From Isoetes taiwanensis (Eukaryota; Streptophyta; Lycopodiopsida; Isoetales; Isoetaceae), in the NCBI GenBank assembly GCA_021234155.1, contig JAJEKV010000044.1:11802803-11866802 (forward strand): a DNA stretch of 64,000 nt, read 5' to 3'. Under the pieces are notes generated by a model. The model was given only the letters and a program-made list of their open reading frames with translations, did no database searches and was not told the origin of the DNA. Positions within the stretch are counted from its first letter, which is position 1, and every line of letters begins with the position of its first letter. Positions 1 through 12,300 of this stretch are shown in pieces. A program made the position numbers and the translations under genes.

Positions 1-3000
1 CCCATCGCCTAGGATGTGGATGCTGGATACCGCCGCGGAGGGCGGAGTGTTTCTTTCTTTTCAAAACCCACTCGTAACTTGCTACCTAGGGTAATTTCGT
101 TGATGCTTTTCCCCTGGCACTACGTACCGCCGATGCTACTCCACCCCATTCCGGGACGATTTGGGTGGTCGATTTGCCATTCGAGCCTCCCTGCGTCTCG
201 AACGACAAGACAATGCGGTTTCTACAAGGCTTAGGGACGCCTGGCCGGGACAAGTTCTTCCCGGACGACTGAATCTTTTGGGCCTTTCCCTCGAGGGGCC
301 CCCGAACGGAGGATCCAAATCTGGCCGGATAGGGGAACCGGGTTCGAGGGGGTGGTTTAGCGCAGTACGGGAGCGCCGCCAGAAGGGGCTCCTTGAACTT
401 TTTTGGATCCCGCTTGGGGTCCTGGACTCTCCCCAGTGATCTGGATCCCCGCAAGGTCCCGCCTCGCTTGACTTGGGAAGGGGTGCCGCTCTGCTGTCTC
501 AATCCAGTCGGGCCGACCGCTCTAATGCTAACCCTTTGACCTAGACCTTCTCCCAAAAATTTCGAAATTGGGTCAGGTCGAGATGGATTAGAATCCACCG
601 GCAAAAAATCAGAATTTATTTTCGTACAATGCATTAATTGCGAATTTATGAATGTCTTGCCATCGCAAACGCTTTTACTTCTAACTTCTACTTGCCACAT
701 CGGAGGAGGACAGCCCAAACTCCACCGCCGGGCTTTCTTTCCCGTAATTCTCTACTGCAGCTTCTTGGCCAGGTCCTGCTCTGTTCAAGTCTCCCCAAAA
801 CGCAAACCCTTCTAGAACCCGCAACCCACTGTGGTTTACGCTTTGGGAGGCCCTCCTTGTCGTGATTCGCAAGGGACCTTTGCGCCGACTCTGACGGGAG
901 TGGGGGTGTTGACGCCAGAGCACGGACCCTAAAATCCCCCCCTAAGCCGCTGTTGCCCCACTTCTCCCCCCCCTAGGGACTGACGGGACGGGTGACCTCC
1001 CTCTCCGAATCGCTGATTTGGCTCGCCAATGGACTCCTGAACGCCGACATTGCCCCCGGGACCAAGTTCCGCGGGCAGAAGACCACCCGACCTCCAAGAA
1101 GCCAAAGTAGCTCACTTCCATCACACTCGTAGTCAATTGGCCTAAGATGTGGATGCTGGATACCGTCGTGGAGGGCGGAGAGTTTTTTTCTTTGCAAAAC
1201 CGACCTTGTAACTTGTTCCCTAGGGTAATTTCGCCATTCCGGACGATTTGGCAGGTCGATTTGCCATTCCGAGCCTCCCGTGCGTCTCGAACGACAAGAC
1301 AATGCGCGGTTTCTACAAGGTCGACTCCTCAGACGCTCCTGGTTTGACAAGTTCTCCCACCGATCTGAATCTTTTGGGCCTTCCCCAAGAGGGGCCCCTC
1401 GAACCGGGAGGATCCAACTGGCCGGATAGGGGGAACCGCCCGAGGGTGGTCATTAGCGCACCGGGAGCCGCCAGAAGGGGGTCAGCTCGAACTTTTTGAT
1501 CCCGCCTCTTGGGGTCCCGGACTCTCCCCCTCTTGTGAGGGATCCCCGCAAGGTCCTCGCCTCGCTTGACTTGGGGAAGGGTGCCACCGGTTGTTCCCCG
1601 CAAACCGGCTGCCCCGACCGCTCTAATGCTAACCCTTTGACCTAGACCTTCTCCCGAAAAATTTCCTCAAAATTGGGTCGTAGGCCGGAGATGGATTAGG
1701 AATCCAAACCGGCAAAAATCAGAATTTATTTTCGCACAATGCATTAATTGCGAATTTATGAATGTCTTGCCATCGCAAAAGCTCCCACTTCTACTTGCCA
1801 CATCGGGAGGAGGGACAGGCCCAAACTCCGCCCCGCCGGGCCTCCCCTTGTTCGTATTCTTGGCTGCAGCTTCGCCAGTCCCAAGTGCAAGAGACCAAGT
1901 CTCGCCCCCAAAACGCCAAACCCTTCTAGAACCCGCAACCCACGGGGTTTACGCTTTTTGAGGCCCCTCCTTGTCGATTCGGCAGGACTCATGCCGCGGA
2001 CTTGACGTGGAGTGGGGTGTTGACGCCGTGAGCACGGGCCCTAAAATCCCCCTAAGTCGCTTGCCCCGGATTTCTCTCCCCTAAGGCCCCGGGACGGACG
2101 GGCCACCTCCCTCTCCTGGAATCAAGGATTTGGCTCGCCAATGGACTCTTAACGCCGACATTGCCCTAGGGACCAAGTTCCGCGGGCTGAAGACCAAACT
2201 CGCCCCCCAAAACAAAAACCCTTCTAGAATCGCAAGTCACGTGGTTTACGCTTCCGAGGCCCTCCTTGTCGTCGATTTGGTCGGGACCTTGCACCGTGTC
2301 TTGACATGGAGTGGGGTGTTGACGCCTTGCTCCGGGACCCTAAACTCCCCCGAAGTTGCTTGCCCCGACCCGGCCATTACAAGTTAATTATGCCATCCAT
2401 GTCAAATAGCTTTTTAGGGAGCAAAATTCGCTGAACAAGGGCATTCTCTCATCCATATGCCTTGATATTGAAAACACAACCATCATCACAAGCAACCAAA
2501 TCTAACCCCCCCCCAACCCGCAGACTAGTCTTTTGCTTTTCAGAATCATTTATCTTCATTCTAGTAGTTATGATGCTTTTCTCAGAATCATTTATCTTCA
2601 TTCTAATAGTTATGATGCTTATATTCTCAATGCAATCTTAGACCAAGTATAACGCCCAAATGAGCCAAGGTCAACCCCAAGTACAACGATCCCACAAACT
2701 CCATTCCTTTGACCTTAGCTAACCCTTTGACCTAGACCTTCTCCTAAAATTTCAAAAATTGGGTAGGTGTTGAGATGGATTAGGAATCCAAATTGCAAAA
2801 AATCAGAATTTATTTTCGCACAATGCATTAATTATGAATTTATGAATGTCTTGCCACATCGCAAAAGCCCCCCGACTTCTACTTGCCACATCGGGAGGAG
2901 GACAGGCCCAAACTCCGCCCCCGCCGGGCCCCTTGTTCGGTATTCTCTACCGCAGCTCGCCAGTCCCAAGTGCAATGACCAAGTCTCGCCCCCAAAACGC

Positions 3001-3280
3001 AAACCCTTCTAGAACCTCGCAACCCACGTGGTTTACGCTTTGGAGGCCCTCTCCTTGTCGATTCGCCGGACCTTGCGCCGCGGACTTGACGTGGGAGTGG
3101 GGGTGTTGACGCCGCAGGAGACCCTAAAATCCCCCTAAGTCGCTGCCTCGGCTTCTCTCCCCAAGGCCCCGGGATGGACGGGCGATCTCGCCTCCCCGAA
3201 ACCGATTCGCCTCTCTAAATGGACTCGTGGACGCCGACATTGCCCTGGGGACCACTTTCCCGCCGAAGACCACTCATGTT
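1..3280. repeat. GC-rich tandem repeat, unit about 1.1 kb, three copies
   Basis: Several anchors recur in the same order. The ATGTGGATGCTGGATAC anchor is near 15 and 1147. CTAACCCTTTGACCTAGACC is near 527, 1627 and 2720. AATTTATGAATGTCTTGCCA is near 645, 1757 and 2839. GGACTC followed by ACGCCGACATTGCCC is near 1030-1045, 2140-2155 and 3220-3235. Spacings are about 1112 and 1083 bases. A partial extra copy of the unit's 3' third sits at about 2130-2395. The first copy continues off the left edge. Frames in it are short and not shared between copies, so I read it as a non-coding satellite-like or LTR-derived array. The copies differ by many small indels. Confidence 0.8.
2541..2624. repeat. 42-bp direct duplication inside the spacer of the 1.1-kb array
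   Basis: CAGAATCATTTATCTTCATT begins at 2541 and again at 2583, each followed by a near-identical GTTATGATGCTT. It lies in an AT-rich stretch (2396-2715) that interrupts the GC-rich tandem units and otherwise shows no feature. Confidence 0.7.
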
Positions 3281-4575
3281 CACCCAACTAAGAAATGAGT
3301 TTTTAACGTTGCTGCAATATGTCAAGATGCGACGCCAATACGCCGCATTGTATTTTGTTATAGCGACGCCGCTTAAACTATTTTATTTTTGTTGTGTACA
3401 TGTTTGATAATCGGGGCATGTTTGAGCCTAGACAATGCTTGAGCCTAAGAGGCTTGTTTGAACCTAGGTGGCATGTTCGACCCTAAGGGAAATGCAACGC
3501 CACACGCTCAACGCCCTGTAGGGCTCCTCATGCTTCACTCTATGTATTTGGACTTGTTCACCCTACAAAAATACCATTATTATTATCCGCTTGAAAGGTA
3601 GAGCAAAGTTGATCCACAAATGTAAAGCTAGTGGATAGCATCAAATTAAGCAATGATCGTGTTAACTTGGTGGTGGCACCGGTTTAAGGTTAGAGAAAAT
3701 CTAAGTAACTAAGATACCATTGAAGACTCTTTTGGACGAAGTTGAAATCCAAATCCTTACCAAAGATTTGAGTGCTTGTGCAAACCGCTTATCGGCCTCC
3801 ATGTCATTGTGGCAACATGTCATTGTGACGCCATGTGTTGTATTTTTTCTCTACTTTATGTGGCATATATTTGATCTTCTATTGGAGCCTAGGTGGCATG
3901 TTCTAGTCTAGAGGCAATGCTTGAGCCTATGTGGCTTCTTTGAGCCCATGTTCCACCCGCTTTTTATTCCTCCAATATAATGTATACCAAAAGGGGAGGG
4001 GGGGGGGAAAAAAATTGAATTGAATGGGTTTTTATTGCACACCTAAGACCAATAGACATAGCCTATCGTAAGGATTGCACCGAGGATGTGCATAATATTT
4101 GACATATAGAATTTAATGATCGCCTCCTCTAGGTGCTAACTAGGAGTCGCCATTGTTAGCATTGCCAACATTTGTATTAAAATGCCCGGCAGTACATCTC
4201 AGATTTCGTGGAATTGCTCTTCGGTGTAAGATGCCGCATGAGAGCCGGTGGTCCAACCTCTTGATGCTCGCTTTCCTGTGAGTTTGAATGCCTTGATCTG
4301 CCGGAGGGCTCTTCGACGTTATTGACTCCTCTAGCACAACACCTTGGAATATTGGGCCCCCTGTAGTTTGTATGATAAACCACCATGTTGGGTCTTGTCG
4401 ACGGTAAAGAAAAAAAAATCTGGTCAAAGAAGTCGGACGTGAGATTGATATTGATGGTCTAAATTTTGAAGTGGATATGTGTATGTGTGTACTGCTCACG
4501 CTTGTCCGAAGGACAAGCCGCCTCACTACCGTGGTACATCTTGCTAGAGTTGACAAAAAAAAGCCACTTGTTCTA

Positions 4576-7500
4576 TCATACTTTACCGTGTAGGCCCGCC
4601 CCCCTTAATTGAAGGTCAAACCAATCGACATCGAATATGAAGGTCTTAAAATTGCCACCAACATCCACCTCCATTATAGTCTTTAACCTCCCCGACCCAA
4701 TCACGTGGCTTCCCGACGACACGACGGCAACACTTGATTGAAACTCCATCGTGAATGATGCCATGACTCCCAGTCACAAGTCTTCCTTGTGTATGTCAAG
4801 AGAACTCACACGATAGTGGGTCCCATGCCACCATATCGAGGGAGTAAGATATATACCGCCAAAAGCACCATTAATGTCAATAGATACAATAACATCAAAA
4901 GAAAATACTCGATTTCTCACATCAACATAATTTGTTGCAACTACCTTTTTCATGACACCTTGTGCGTATGCCCATTCCGTAGCTGTAATATACTCCCCCT
5001 TGTGATATGCATCGGTCAAAAGCCCAGTACCCATTCTCTTTCCATCTTGTCCTGGCAAGGGTTCATATCCATCGTGGTACGGGGCTCGCCTATTATGTCG
5101 TCTCCATTCATGCCTCTTCTCTTCCATTTCTTCCTTTGCGCTCTCATAACGAAATCCATTTTGCCATTGGTGCCGAATTGTAAAGAAGAAATTGATTAAC
5201 CTTAATGATCATATCAGCGGAAATGACTTCGCATACCATTGCCTTTCGCCACTACCCCCCACAATCTTCTCGCCCCTTCATCACTCCATAAGCGAGGTGC
5301 ATCCGATGTACAACGGAAATATATTCTCGTCATATAGAAAAGTGACTCTTTTCGCAAGCCATCCCTCTCGCCATACTACCTTCGTGACGCTTTTTTTTAT
5401 CCTTCAATACCTTCATAAACCTTTCCAAGAAAAACATCCATCCGGCATGTACAGTTCCCCTGAGCTCCACTTCCTCAATAAGATGTACCAAAAGATGGGT
5501 TTGATCACAAGAAAGCTCAGAGGGAAACTCCTTCTCCAACAAGCAACATGCCTCCCATTTTCACTTTCATCTCTTCAATTTCGCTTTTCTATAGTTTTTT
5601 ACACATCCACCTATGAGGTCCAAAACAAAAAAAACTTAGCCACAAATAAAATAGACTGGGACCACTAAATCAACATGGGTAACAACCTTATGACCTTTGA
5701 TAGGGCACTTATTGCCTCCAATGGTCCCTTGTCTAAAACTCCCCTAAAGGTCGTGGGCATGAAGAACTCCATGATCCAAACACCAAATATAAGTTATGGG
5801 TTACATTTTATAGTAGTGCATATATGTGGACTTCAATTGCTTACATGCAAGAACTTATGCCACCATGGGACTTTAAACCCGGTCAGCTCCCCACTACTTG
5901 TGAATGCGGTTCGCAATGATTGCATATAACCGGGGCTTTGTGTTCTAAGGGCCCCTAAATCATCATAAATAGCTCGATGGTCAGCCCTAGTAATAACCCA
6001 TTTTGCCGGAGGAAGTGGTTGCCCTTCACCTCTGATCCATGCCTCTTTCTTTGTATTACTTACCTTAAGGTCCATCCCGGCATTTGTTGTGTCTTTTGAC
6101 CAAATACATGCTTCCATAAAGAGTTTCCCACGTTCTTGAAGATATGCATCGGGTCTAAAAGGTGTTGAATCAATAGGTCGGTCCAATATGGTAGTCTATA
6201 AAAAACAGACTTCCTTTTCATATTGGCGATAAAGACTTCCCCTCCTCCGCTTCTTCCCTCCACCACCACCACAGATAATTCCTCATCCTCACCGCCTAGG
6301 TCGGCTACGGCCTCCTCACCAGGTGCTCCCCTTACGGATTCCCCTTGGGATTTTCCCCTCTTCCTTCTTATCCCAACGCTCACCCCATTCTCACAGATGG
6401 TAATTCTGCTTGGTGGTTCAGATAGTCTACAGTGCCACCGAATTGTGCATCGCCGCTTTCCGGCGGGCGTGGAGCTGCAAATACTTCCTAAAACCCTCAG
6501 ATACTACTTTCTTCAGATGCTTAGAGTGATCGGTGCCGCAACTTTTTCCCCACATATCATGCAAGGGAAGTGCCCCATGTCTTAAACCCGTAACACTCGG
6601 CAAGCCCGGAAAGTCATGCATAGTCCACAATAGTATACCTCTAAGATTAAAAACGCCATTTTATGGGCATCGTGACCTGAATACACGTGTTCCACAAAGG
6701 AGTAACTCATCCACAATTATTCTTAGGTACACATCTAAATTACTTGGTTTTTTCTTCCCGTGTATCAATAAAGTCATCATAATGTGCCCACTCTTCATCA
6801 ACAACCATGGGGGTATGTTGTAGTTCACTATCATCACCGCCATGTAGACCATGCAACGATTGTGTACCATATGGGTTTACGCCATCGGTGGCAGCCCAAA
6901 CGCACGTTACGTTCGTGGTTCTTTTCCAAAGTCGCCATGTCATCGACATGCTTCCAAGCTACACTGCCGCCGGGACTCGATCACATCATCACTAGATGCA
7001 TGTGTAGCCGCAAAGTCCATTAGGCTAGCCAATGTCTTGCAACGGAACATCAACTTTAACCTATAGAATAAATTATAGGCAACATATAAGTACCGAAAAT
7101 AAGTGAATTTACAACTATTTGTAAGAAGTGGTGATGCATATACCTTGGGATTATTGGAAAGTGTCAATAACCTTCTCGAGGTACCGCTTTTTCCCTTTTA
7201 GGTCATTCCCCGTATCGGTTTCATTACATACGAGACAATGAGTGGACTTCTCATGCTCGGGGGATAGAAGATCATACAATCATTTGGACATGCATGTATG
7301 ACTTTATAACCAAGGCCGGTCGCTTGAATCATTTTCTTAACTTGAGATCCGGTTTGTAGGCATATTGTTCTTCTCTAAAGGATCTTCTCGCAATAATAAC
7401 CTCATGCATCTAAGAGTGGTAAGATAAAAGATGGAGATGGTGGTAAGATAGAAAGACTTGATAAGTATGTCACCTCAATAGAGCAGAGACACTTGCATTG

Positions 7501-7721
7501 CTCCACTTGAATTTGGTTTGGAGATTGAGAATTAGCGCACACGCAAAATCGAGAGGTTCGAGACGCAGAAATAATCTGCGTTTACCTTCGATAACAATAG
7601 GGTCATCGTCAAGACGACCAATCCTCGAAGGGTATCCCACATCTTCTACCATATCCTCTCCACCACCATCCTCGACATAATCTAAATCAATATCGTAATT
7701 CTTGAAGAGCGCGTGCAACAT
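4576..7721 (-). pseudogene. CACTA/En-Spm transposase, decayed
   Basis: The product would be the DDE-type transposase that cuts and joins CACTA terminal repeats. On the minus strand the family's landmarks appear in order but in shifting frames. First is an N-terminal block ending LNLQTKFKWSNASVSALLR (7470-7550). Next come ATDGVNPYG (about 6890), NYNIPPWLLMKSGHIMMTLL (about 6800) and ILWTMHDFPGL-type residues (about 6620). Then follow MKRKSVFYRLPYW...LDPMHIFKNV (6100-6220), a DUF4218-like HLLVHLIEEVELRG...GWMFFLERFM block (5370-5480) and a DUF4216-like FKTFIFDVDWFDLQLRG block (4590-4660). The order matches Transposase_21 proteins. Multiple stops and frame changes make it non-functional as written. 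Family identity is well supported; exon structure is not resolved. Confidence 0.85.
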
Positions 7722-7932
7722 ATCGAAGCATCGGCTCGTCCACGAAAAGACTTCGTTCGGGTTCGTCCAATAGTTTCATCCTCTTCATATTGATCGTATG
7801 CAATATCTTCATATTGGTGCCTCGGCTTGAAATTCAATGCGATAGGTTTCCCTTTTGCCTAACTTAGAACTAATGGATCGGGATGGAGACCGCTCTGAAT
7901 GAGTTCATTAAACAGGAGTAACGTATTAACCA

Positions 7933-8325
7933 TCATGTCAAATAATGTAATAAGTATAAAATACATACAACCATTTGTATAGACTCACGAATGACAAAAA
8001 ACATATTAAAAAAAAACCTCTTTATTCCTTTTTTTAGTACAACAATACTATTGTTCCATCTCAAATGAGAGAGAGGTCTATCATAGCGATAGTTGATGAA
8101 TAACTCATCTCCAATGTTTATGCTTTTAATAGCACACACCATGATATATCTGCTTTTTACACATCTTGTAAAAAAATCTTCCTCCCCTCCTTGACACTCT
8201 AAAAATTCACAATTGCATCGCTCACGGTTGTCAATAGAACTGTTGATGAACCCTGCAATATTGCCATGAACCCCTGGCCGACCATCAATAAACTTCAACT
8301 CCTCATCACATGCCCCCCCCACGTA
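7933..8325 (-). pseudogene. SET-domain (lysine methyltransferase-like) C-terminal fragment
   Basis: The minus-strand frame of about 129 residues shows the C-terminal half of a SET domain. It has KFIDGRPGVHGNIAGFINSS (the GNxxRFINHS region), then a Cys-containing stretch, RYIMVCAIKSINIGDELFIN, and YRYDRP (the GEELxxDY catalytic region). SET proteins transfer methyl groups to protein lysines, most often on histones. Here the usual FINHS reads FINSS, and Asp-Tyr of the catalytic tail reads Asn-Tyr, so activity is doubtful. The N-terminal half of the domain is not in the same frame; peptides such as DEDLWNEFQ and YWGRRYIIIAEPHLSKFG just upstream (8330-8560) may be its remains. It lies directly upstream of the transposase on the same strand, so it could be a captured host gene piece or part of the element. 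Confidence 0.65.
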
Positions 8326-9177
8326 CTATCGACGCACATTGGAATTCATTCCATAAATCCTCATCACGCCAAGCATATTTAGTCAAAGTTTGCCAAGTTT
8401 TCCAATCATTACTGGACCCGCATATGGCATTAATGGAATGTGGGTGTCTCGCCCACTTCTATATCGCGTCTTTTAGGAGATAAGGCGAATCCAAATTTTG
8501 ACAAATGCGGCTCCGCGATAATGATGTATCTTCTTCCCCAATAAGCAAATTCTTGATCCATAGGGATAGGTAAGTCCCATCACACAAGCCAAATGTCTTA
8601 TGGTGCCTAACAAAGGGTCTGACTAATCTTTGCAATTCTTCAGAATTTCATCGGCGGCAAGGGCCAAGCGTTCTTGGGAAATGTCGACACATGCAATGTT
8701 CTCATGATTGTAGCCCTTACGTGTTCTTTCACGCGGGGAACACTCTCGGCTGAGCGGCACCCATCCACATTATTGATGAATCGGGTTCTTGCTTCGGTTT
8801 CTATATGCCTCTATGGACAACATTAAACCAAAATCCACATCTAGTTTGGAGGAGACATCAAAGATCATCTACCTACATATTTAGATATCATAAACATCTT
8901 GAATATATACTTGAACCGAGAGATACTCTTAAAAAAAACAAATAATAATTGTATACCAACCTCGATATCCATGACGCAGCATCAGATCCGGTGGGTTGTT
9001 CAAATGTACCAAATCTTATCGATGGTCTTCAACAACCGTTCTAAGTCATCTCTTCAGCCCCATACATCTTTTACAATCGCAAACTATTTTGTCCCTCCTG
9101 CCAATTACAAAAGGTAAGTACTATATCTTGCACAATAGTTTGAACGGGCTATGGATAGATACAATATATGGTAGTAT
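8326..9177. other. No clear gene; possible upstream remains of the SET fragment
   Basis: Minus-strand peptides in mixed frames hint at further decayed coding sequence up to about 8790. From there to 9177 the DNA is AT-rich and I see no supported feature. Confidence 0.4.
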
Positions 9178-9219
9178 AAACCCTAAACTCTAAATCCTAA
9201 ATGGAACCCTAAACCCTAT
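9178..9219. repeat. Degenerate plant telomere-like repeat
   Basis: Reads AAACCCTAAACTC, TAAATCCTAAATGG, AACCCTAAACCCTA: about five units of CCCTAAA with errors. It is too short for a telomere and is read as an interstitial telomeric or telo-box-like tract. Confidence 0.6.
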
Positions 9220-9237
9220 TGGGCCAGTCGACATCTA

Positions 9238-9494
9238 GTCCTCTCCACTCAAGGTGAAGCCCACCATGCCCTTTCCCCGAAGTACGACCCTTATATAAGT
9301 TTCAATTTCAATAAAGATCTTTTGAGACGCTGCTAGCCCCCTCGATACATAGAGTCCCCTCCACTCAAGGTGAAGTTCGACATATGACCTTGACCTACGC
9401 CACACACCTCAATTTTATAATCTACATTGTACTTAGTAAGGTATGAAGGTGAGTTTGGGCCCGCACACTCGGGTCCTCTCCACTCAAGGTGGAG
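9238..9494. repeat. 22-bp motif repeated three times with about 117-bp spacing
   Basis: GTCCTCTCCACTCAAGGTG begins at 9238 and 9473, and a one-base variant (GTCCCCTCC...) begins at 9354. Spacings are 116 and 119 bases. The sequences between the copies share only general character, so this looks like a decayed tandem array. Confidence 0.7.
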
Positions 9495-9837
9495 GCGTAG
9501 GTAATCCTTGACCAAAAACACTGCGTTTTTTTACTACTCAGCATTACCGCCCTCTCCCTAGTTTATATATGTCTAGGCTACTAAATACAAGAATCGGGTC
9601 ACTTACATGTGATTTGCCCGCAGATATCCAACCTCCCGGTGGTAAGACAACATCAATCATCTCTCCGCCATCTCCAAAGGCCGATCATGCCGATGACCAT
9701 GGCGATCCATGTAGGGCAAAGAACAAGTATAAGATATGGTTAAAAAGAAGAACACCAAAGGCGCTTAGGTCGGAAGAGGAGCGGAAGAAAATAACAATGA
9801 AGGCCGAGAAAGAGTTGTTTATATAGAAATCTTTAAC

Positions 9838-10330
9838 GTCGCATGCGCGGACGCCCCTTGACGACGTATTGTCAATCTGGTCACATGCCGTCACCTCCGG
9901 CTTGGCGTTACACATGGCAAGTACGTCATGCGTGTCATCGTTACGCTAGACCACACGCCGCATCAACGATAGTCAACAGTCAAAAAATCCGGGTCACATG
10001 CGACACCGCAAGACACGCGGGCACGCAATGCGTCTTGGCGTGTCTCTCGGGTTCAGACGTCACGTCGCGATGCGACGATAGTCAATCTACAAATTCCGGG
10101 GCACATGCGACATTACACGTGGCAAATCGTGCGGCGTGTCTTAAAGTTCTCAGAATGTCAATGACGCCGCATGCGGCGACGCCATCCCAAGTCACCGGGC
10201 GTGATGATATAGCGAAGTCCACTATCGTGACATTTGTCCACCCGTCGCCAACATTTGTCGTGACAGGTCCGGACATTTGTCGCGGTAATTGTCGTGACGA
10301 TGCCGGTGAAGACGATGCTTTATGAAGATA
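9838..10330. repeat. CGTCAC/GCGACG-rich subterminal-type array
   Basis: Dense short motifs (CGTCACATG, GCGACG, GACATTTGTCG, CATGCGAC) occur in both orientations in a GC-rich block inside AT-rich DNA. This is typical of CACTA subterminal regions, where transposase-binding motifs cluster. GACATTTGTC and close variants recur at 10,228-10,290. The open frames across the block come from its low stop content and do not resemble a protein. Confidence 0.55.
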
Positions 10331-11160
10331 TGCTGTTACGAGCGAGCAAGTTTTGTGTAACAACCTAAAATCGCATACCTCAAAACACTTGAACATAGCT
10401 TGATTAGAATGCATCACGAGCAAATTATGGCGTGTTAGTCCGACATTTCATTGACGATGCCGTGGGCGATGGCGTTTTTAGGCAAATTTTGATCGGGCGC
10501 TTTGACACATGGGACATTAATGCCTTGGATTTGCAAGGAGTCGCCGGAAGCGATTCTCCACTATGCTTTGGACACCAAGTTCCTCATTCAGATTGCATTT
10601 TGTTGCTTCTCTAAAGATGTTGGATTTGAGGATATGGGAGTCCCACTTTTTTGACTACCCAATCTTCTCGTTGTAGAAATTCTAGGGTAAATCCATATGT
10701 CATTTCTAATTCCTTCTTTTTTCTCTTTCTGGATCAACCGGGAAGCTAAATTATTCATCTTCTTCATATCCTTATTCATCGTTGGCATTCATCTTCTTGA
10801 TATCCATCCCCGATCATATTCATCTTCTTCATATTTTTATCTTCAAATTCCATTTTGAAAATTTGATTTCAATCTATATCATATCATATATCCAGTTTTT
10901 GTATTCTACATCATGCTTATATACATAAAGCGGTGCCTCAAAAATTTGGATCAACCGGAAGCTAAATTACGAGCTAAAAATTTCGGATCAATCCGGAGCT
11001 AATCTGAGCTCAAAACTACCATATTAGTTATATCAAAAGATAGAATTTAAGTTGCTTCAATACTAAATATCGACTCCAAACAAATATGAAAACTTTCTAC
11101 AAAGGGTCATTGCATCCTCGCATCAACAACGTAATTTCCAAAGACCGATCAACCAGAAGG
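10331..11160. other. AT-rich non-coding stretch with a short repeated motif
   Basis: GGATCAACCGGAAGCTAAATT-like sequence recurs near 10,731 and 10,950, with a shorter variant (GGATCAATCCGGAGCTAAT) near 10,983. A CATCTTCTTCATAT motif recurs around 10,760-10,830. No coding sequence recognised. Confidence 0.5.
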
Positions 11161-11179
11161 ATCCCTTCAGCGGTGATGT

Positions 11180-11420
11180 AAAATTTTTTTACCTTGGATA
11201 TCTCTCTCAAACGAAACCACATCATTCACCCAAATTTTGTGCCTTGACAAACTTTGCTCCCAAATTTTGTGAAGACATAACTTTGCGAACTATCCCAATA
11301 ACAGTATCTAAATTTCCACATGCATTGATTTTCATCTATAAACAGAAGCATCTTACCTTTTTTTTTCTCCACAATTCCATCATGAGGCAAATGTGCTTCG
11401 TTGATTTTTTGGAATGACGA
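11180..11420 (-). pseudogene. B3 DNA-binding domain relic (RAV/ABI3-like)
   Basis: B3 domains are plant-specific DNA-binding folds of transcription factors. The minus strand reads EAHLPHDGIVEKKKGKM, then MWKFRYCYWDSSQSYVFTK, then GSKVCQG, and in another frame NDVVSFERDIQG. These match the B3 order AExHxP - G-K-W-FRY-YW-SSQSYVLTKGW - F - GDVVSFER. The YW-SSQSYV wording is closest to the RAV type. The conserved GDVVSFER end is one frame away and a stop falls at 11,226, so the domain is broken. No AP2 domain or repression motif is seen nearby. It lies within the putative CACTA element, on the opposite strand to the SNF2 fragment 270 bases away. Confidence 0.6.
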
Positions 11421-11682
11421 AATGAAACAAAAAAAATCCAACGCAGAATCGGTTATCAAATCAAAATGCCCACTTGGTTGCACAAGCACGAAAATGAAAT
11501 GCCGGGTCTCAAGTACTTTCTTATCTAACCAATCTACACTATCTTGAGAGCCAACTAGATCCACCACAGAAATATCTGGTGGAGTGTCTAGCATAATATC
11601 CTCTAGGCCACAGCTGCAAGATGAGACTCATTTGTAAATTCCTTTTCAGAACCTCATATGTTTGTAATTATCAAATTATCAG

Positions 11683-12112
11683 GGACTTGGAAAGACAATC
11701 TCTACAATTGCTTTGATTTTGAAGGCTAGACCGCCAAAACGTCTAAGATACAATGTAGAAGAATGCAGGAGCACCTTGATTGTTTGCCCTAAATCGCTTT
11801 AAAAACAATGGGAACATGAATTGAAGGAAAAAGTAGTACCATCTGTCAAGCTATCTGTGTACATATACCATGAAGATCAGAGAAGAATAAATTGTGTTGA
11901 ACTTTGTAAGCACGACATTGTGCTTACTACATATGGAACCATTTGTTCTGAATTACGGAAGCCATCTGAAGAGGATGAAAAGAAGCAGCCCCCCAGGCTA
12001 AGGGGCACATTGTCGAACATTAGGTGGTTCAGAATTATTCTGGATGAAGCTCAATCCATTAGAAATGCTCACACTAAAAGTTCACGTGCTTGTTTGGGGC
12101 TTAAGGGCACAA
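11683..12112 (+). pseudogene. SNF2-family ATPase fragment (RAD5/RAD16-like helicase core)
   Basis: SNF2 proteins are ATP-driven DNA translocases that remodel chromatin or act in repair. The frame opens straight after TTATCAG, a good 3' splice-site sequence, with GLGKTISTIALILKA (Walker A, motif I). Then come TLIVCPKSL (motif Ia), KQWEHELKEKV, DIVLTTYGT (motif Ib/II region) and IILDEAQSIRN (Walker B, DEAQ form). The DEAQ box points to the RAD5/RAD16 branch. An in-frame TAA at 11,800 interrupts the segment and similarity stops after CLGLKG, before motif III (LTGTP). It therefore looks like one or two exons carried out of a host gene. It sits inside the proposed CACTA element, consistent with gene-fragment capture, though an unrelated insertion is possible. 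Confidence 0.75.
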
Positions 12113-12184
12113 TGAAGATGGTGCCTTTACGAACATGCGACCTTCCTTCGACACATATGTCACATAATGTCCACATATACTAAA

Positions 12185-12300
12185 GTTCTAAAATGTTCTA
12201 GAAAGTTTTAAAAAGTTTTAAAATATAAGAGAATCTTGGGTGAGCCTAAGGAATCCTTCTAGAAAATTCCGAATGTTGTAGAAAGTTCTAGAATGAATGT
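12185..12300. repeat. TTCTAGAA-rich repeat tract
   Basis: Repeated GTTCTAGAAAGTT and AGTTTTAAAA units; the same wording recurs at 34,735-35,160. TTC-nn-GAA-nn-TTC spacing is seen, which equals a heat-shock-element core, but the context suggests a dispersed repeat. Confidence 0.55.

Noticed and set aside
86-718. Long minus-strand open frame of about 210 codons
   Set aside because: It lies in the GC-rich tandem unit, is not kept open in the other copies of the unit and matches no protein.
9843-10325. Open frame of 160 codons on the plus strand
   Set aside because: It runs through the CGTCAC/GCGACG array; the peptide is repetitive and explained by low stop content.
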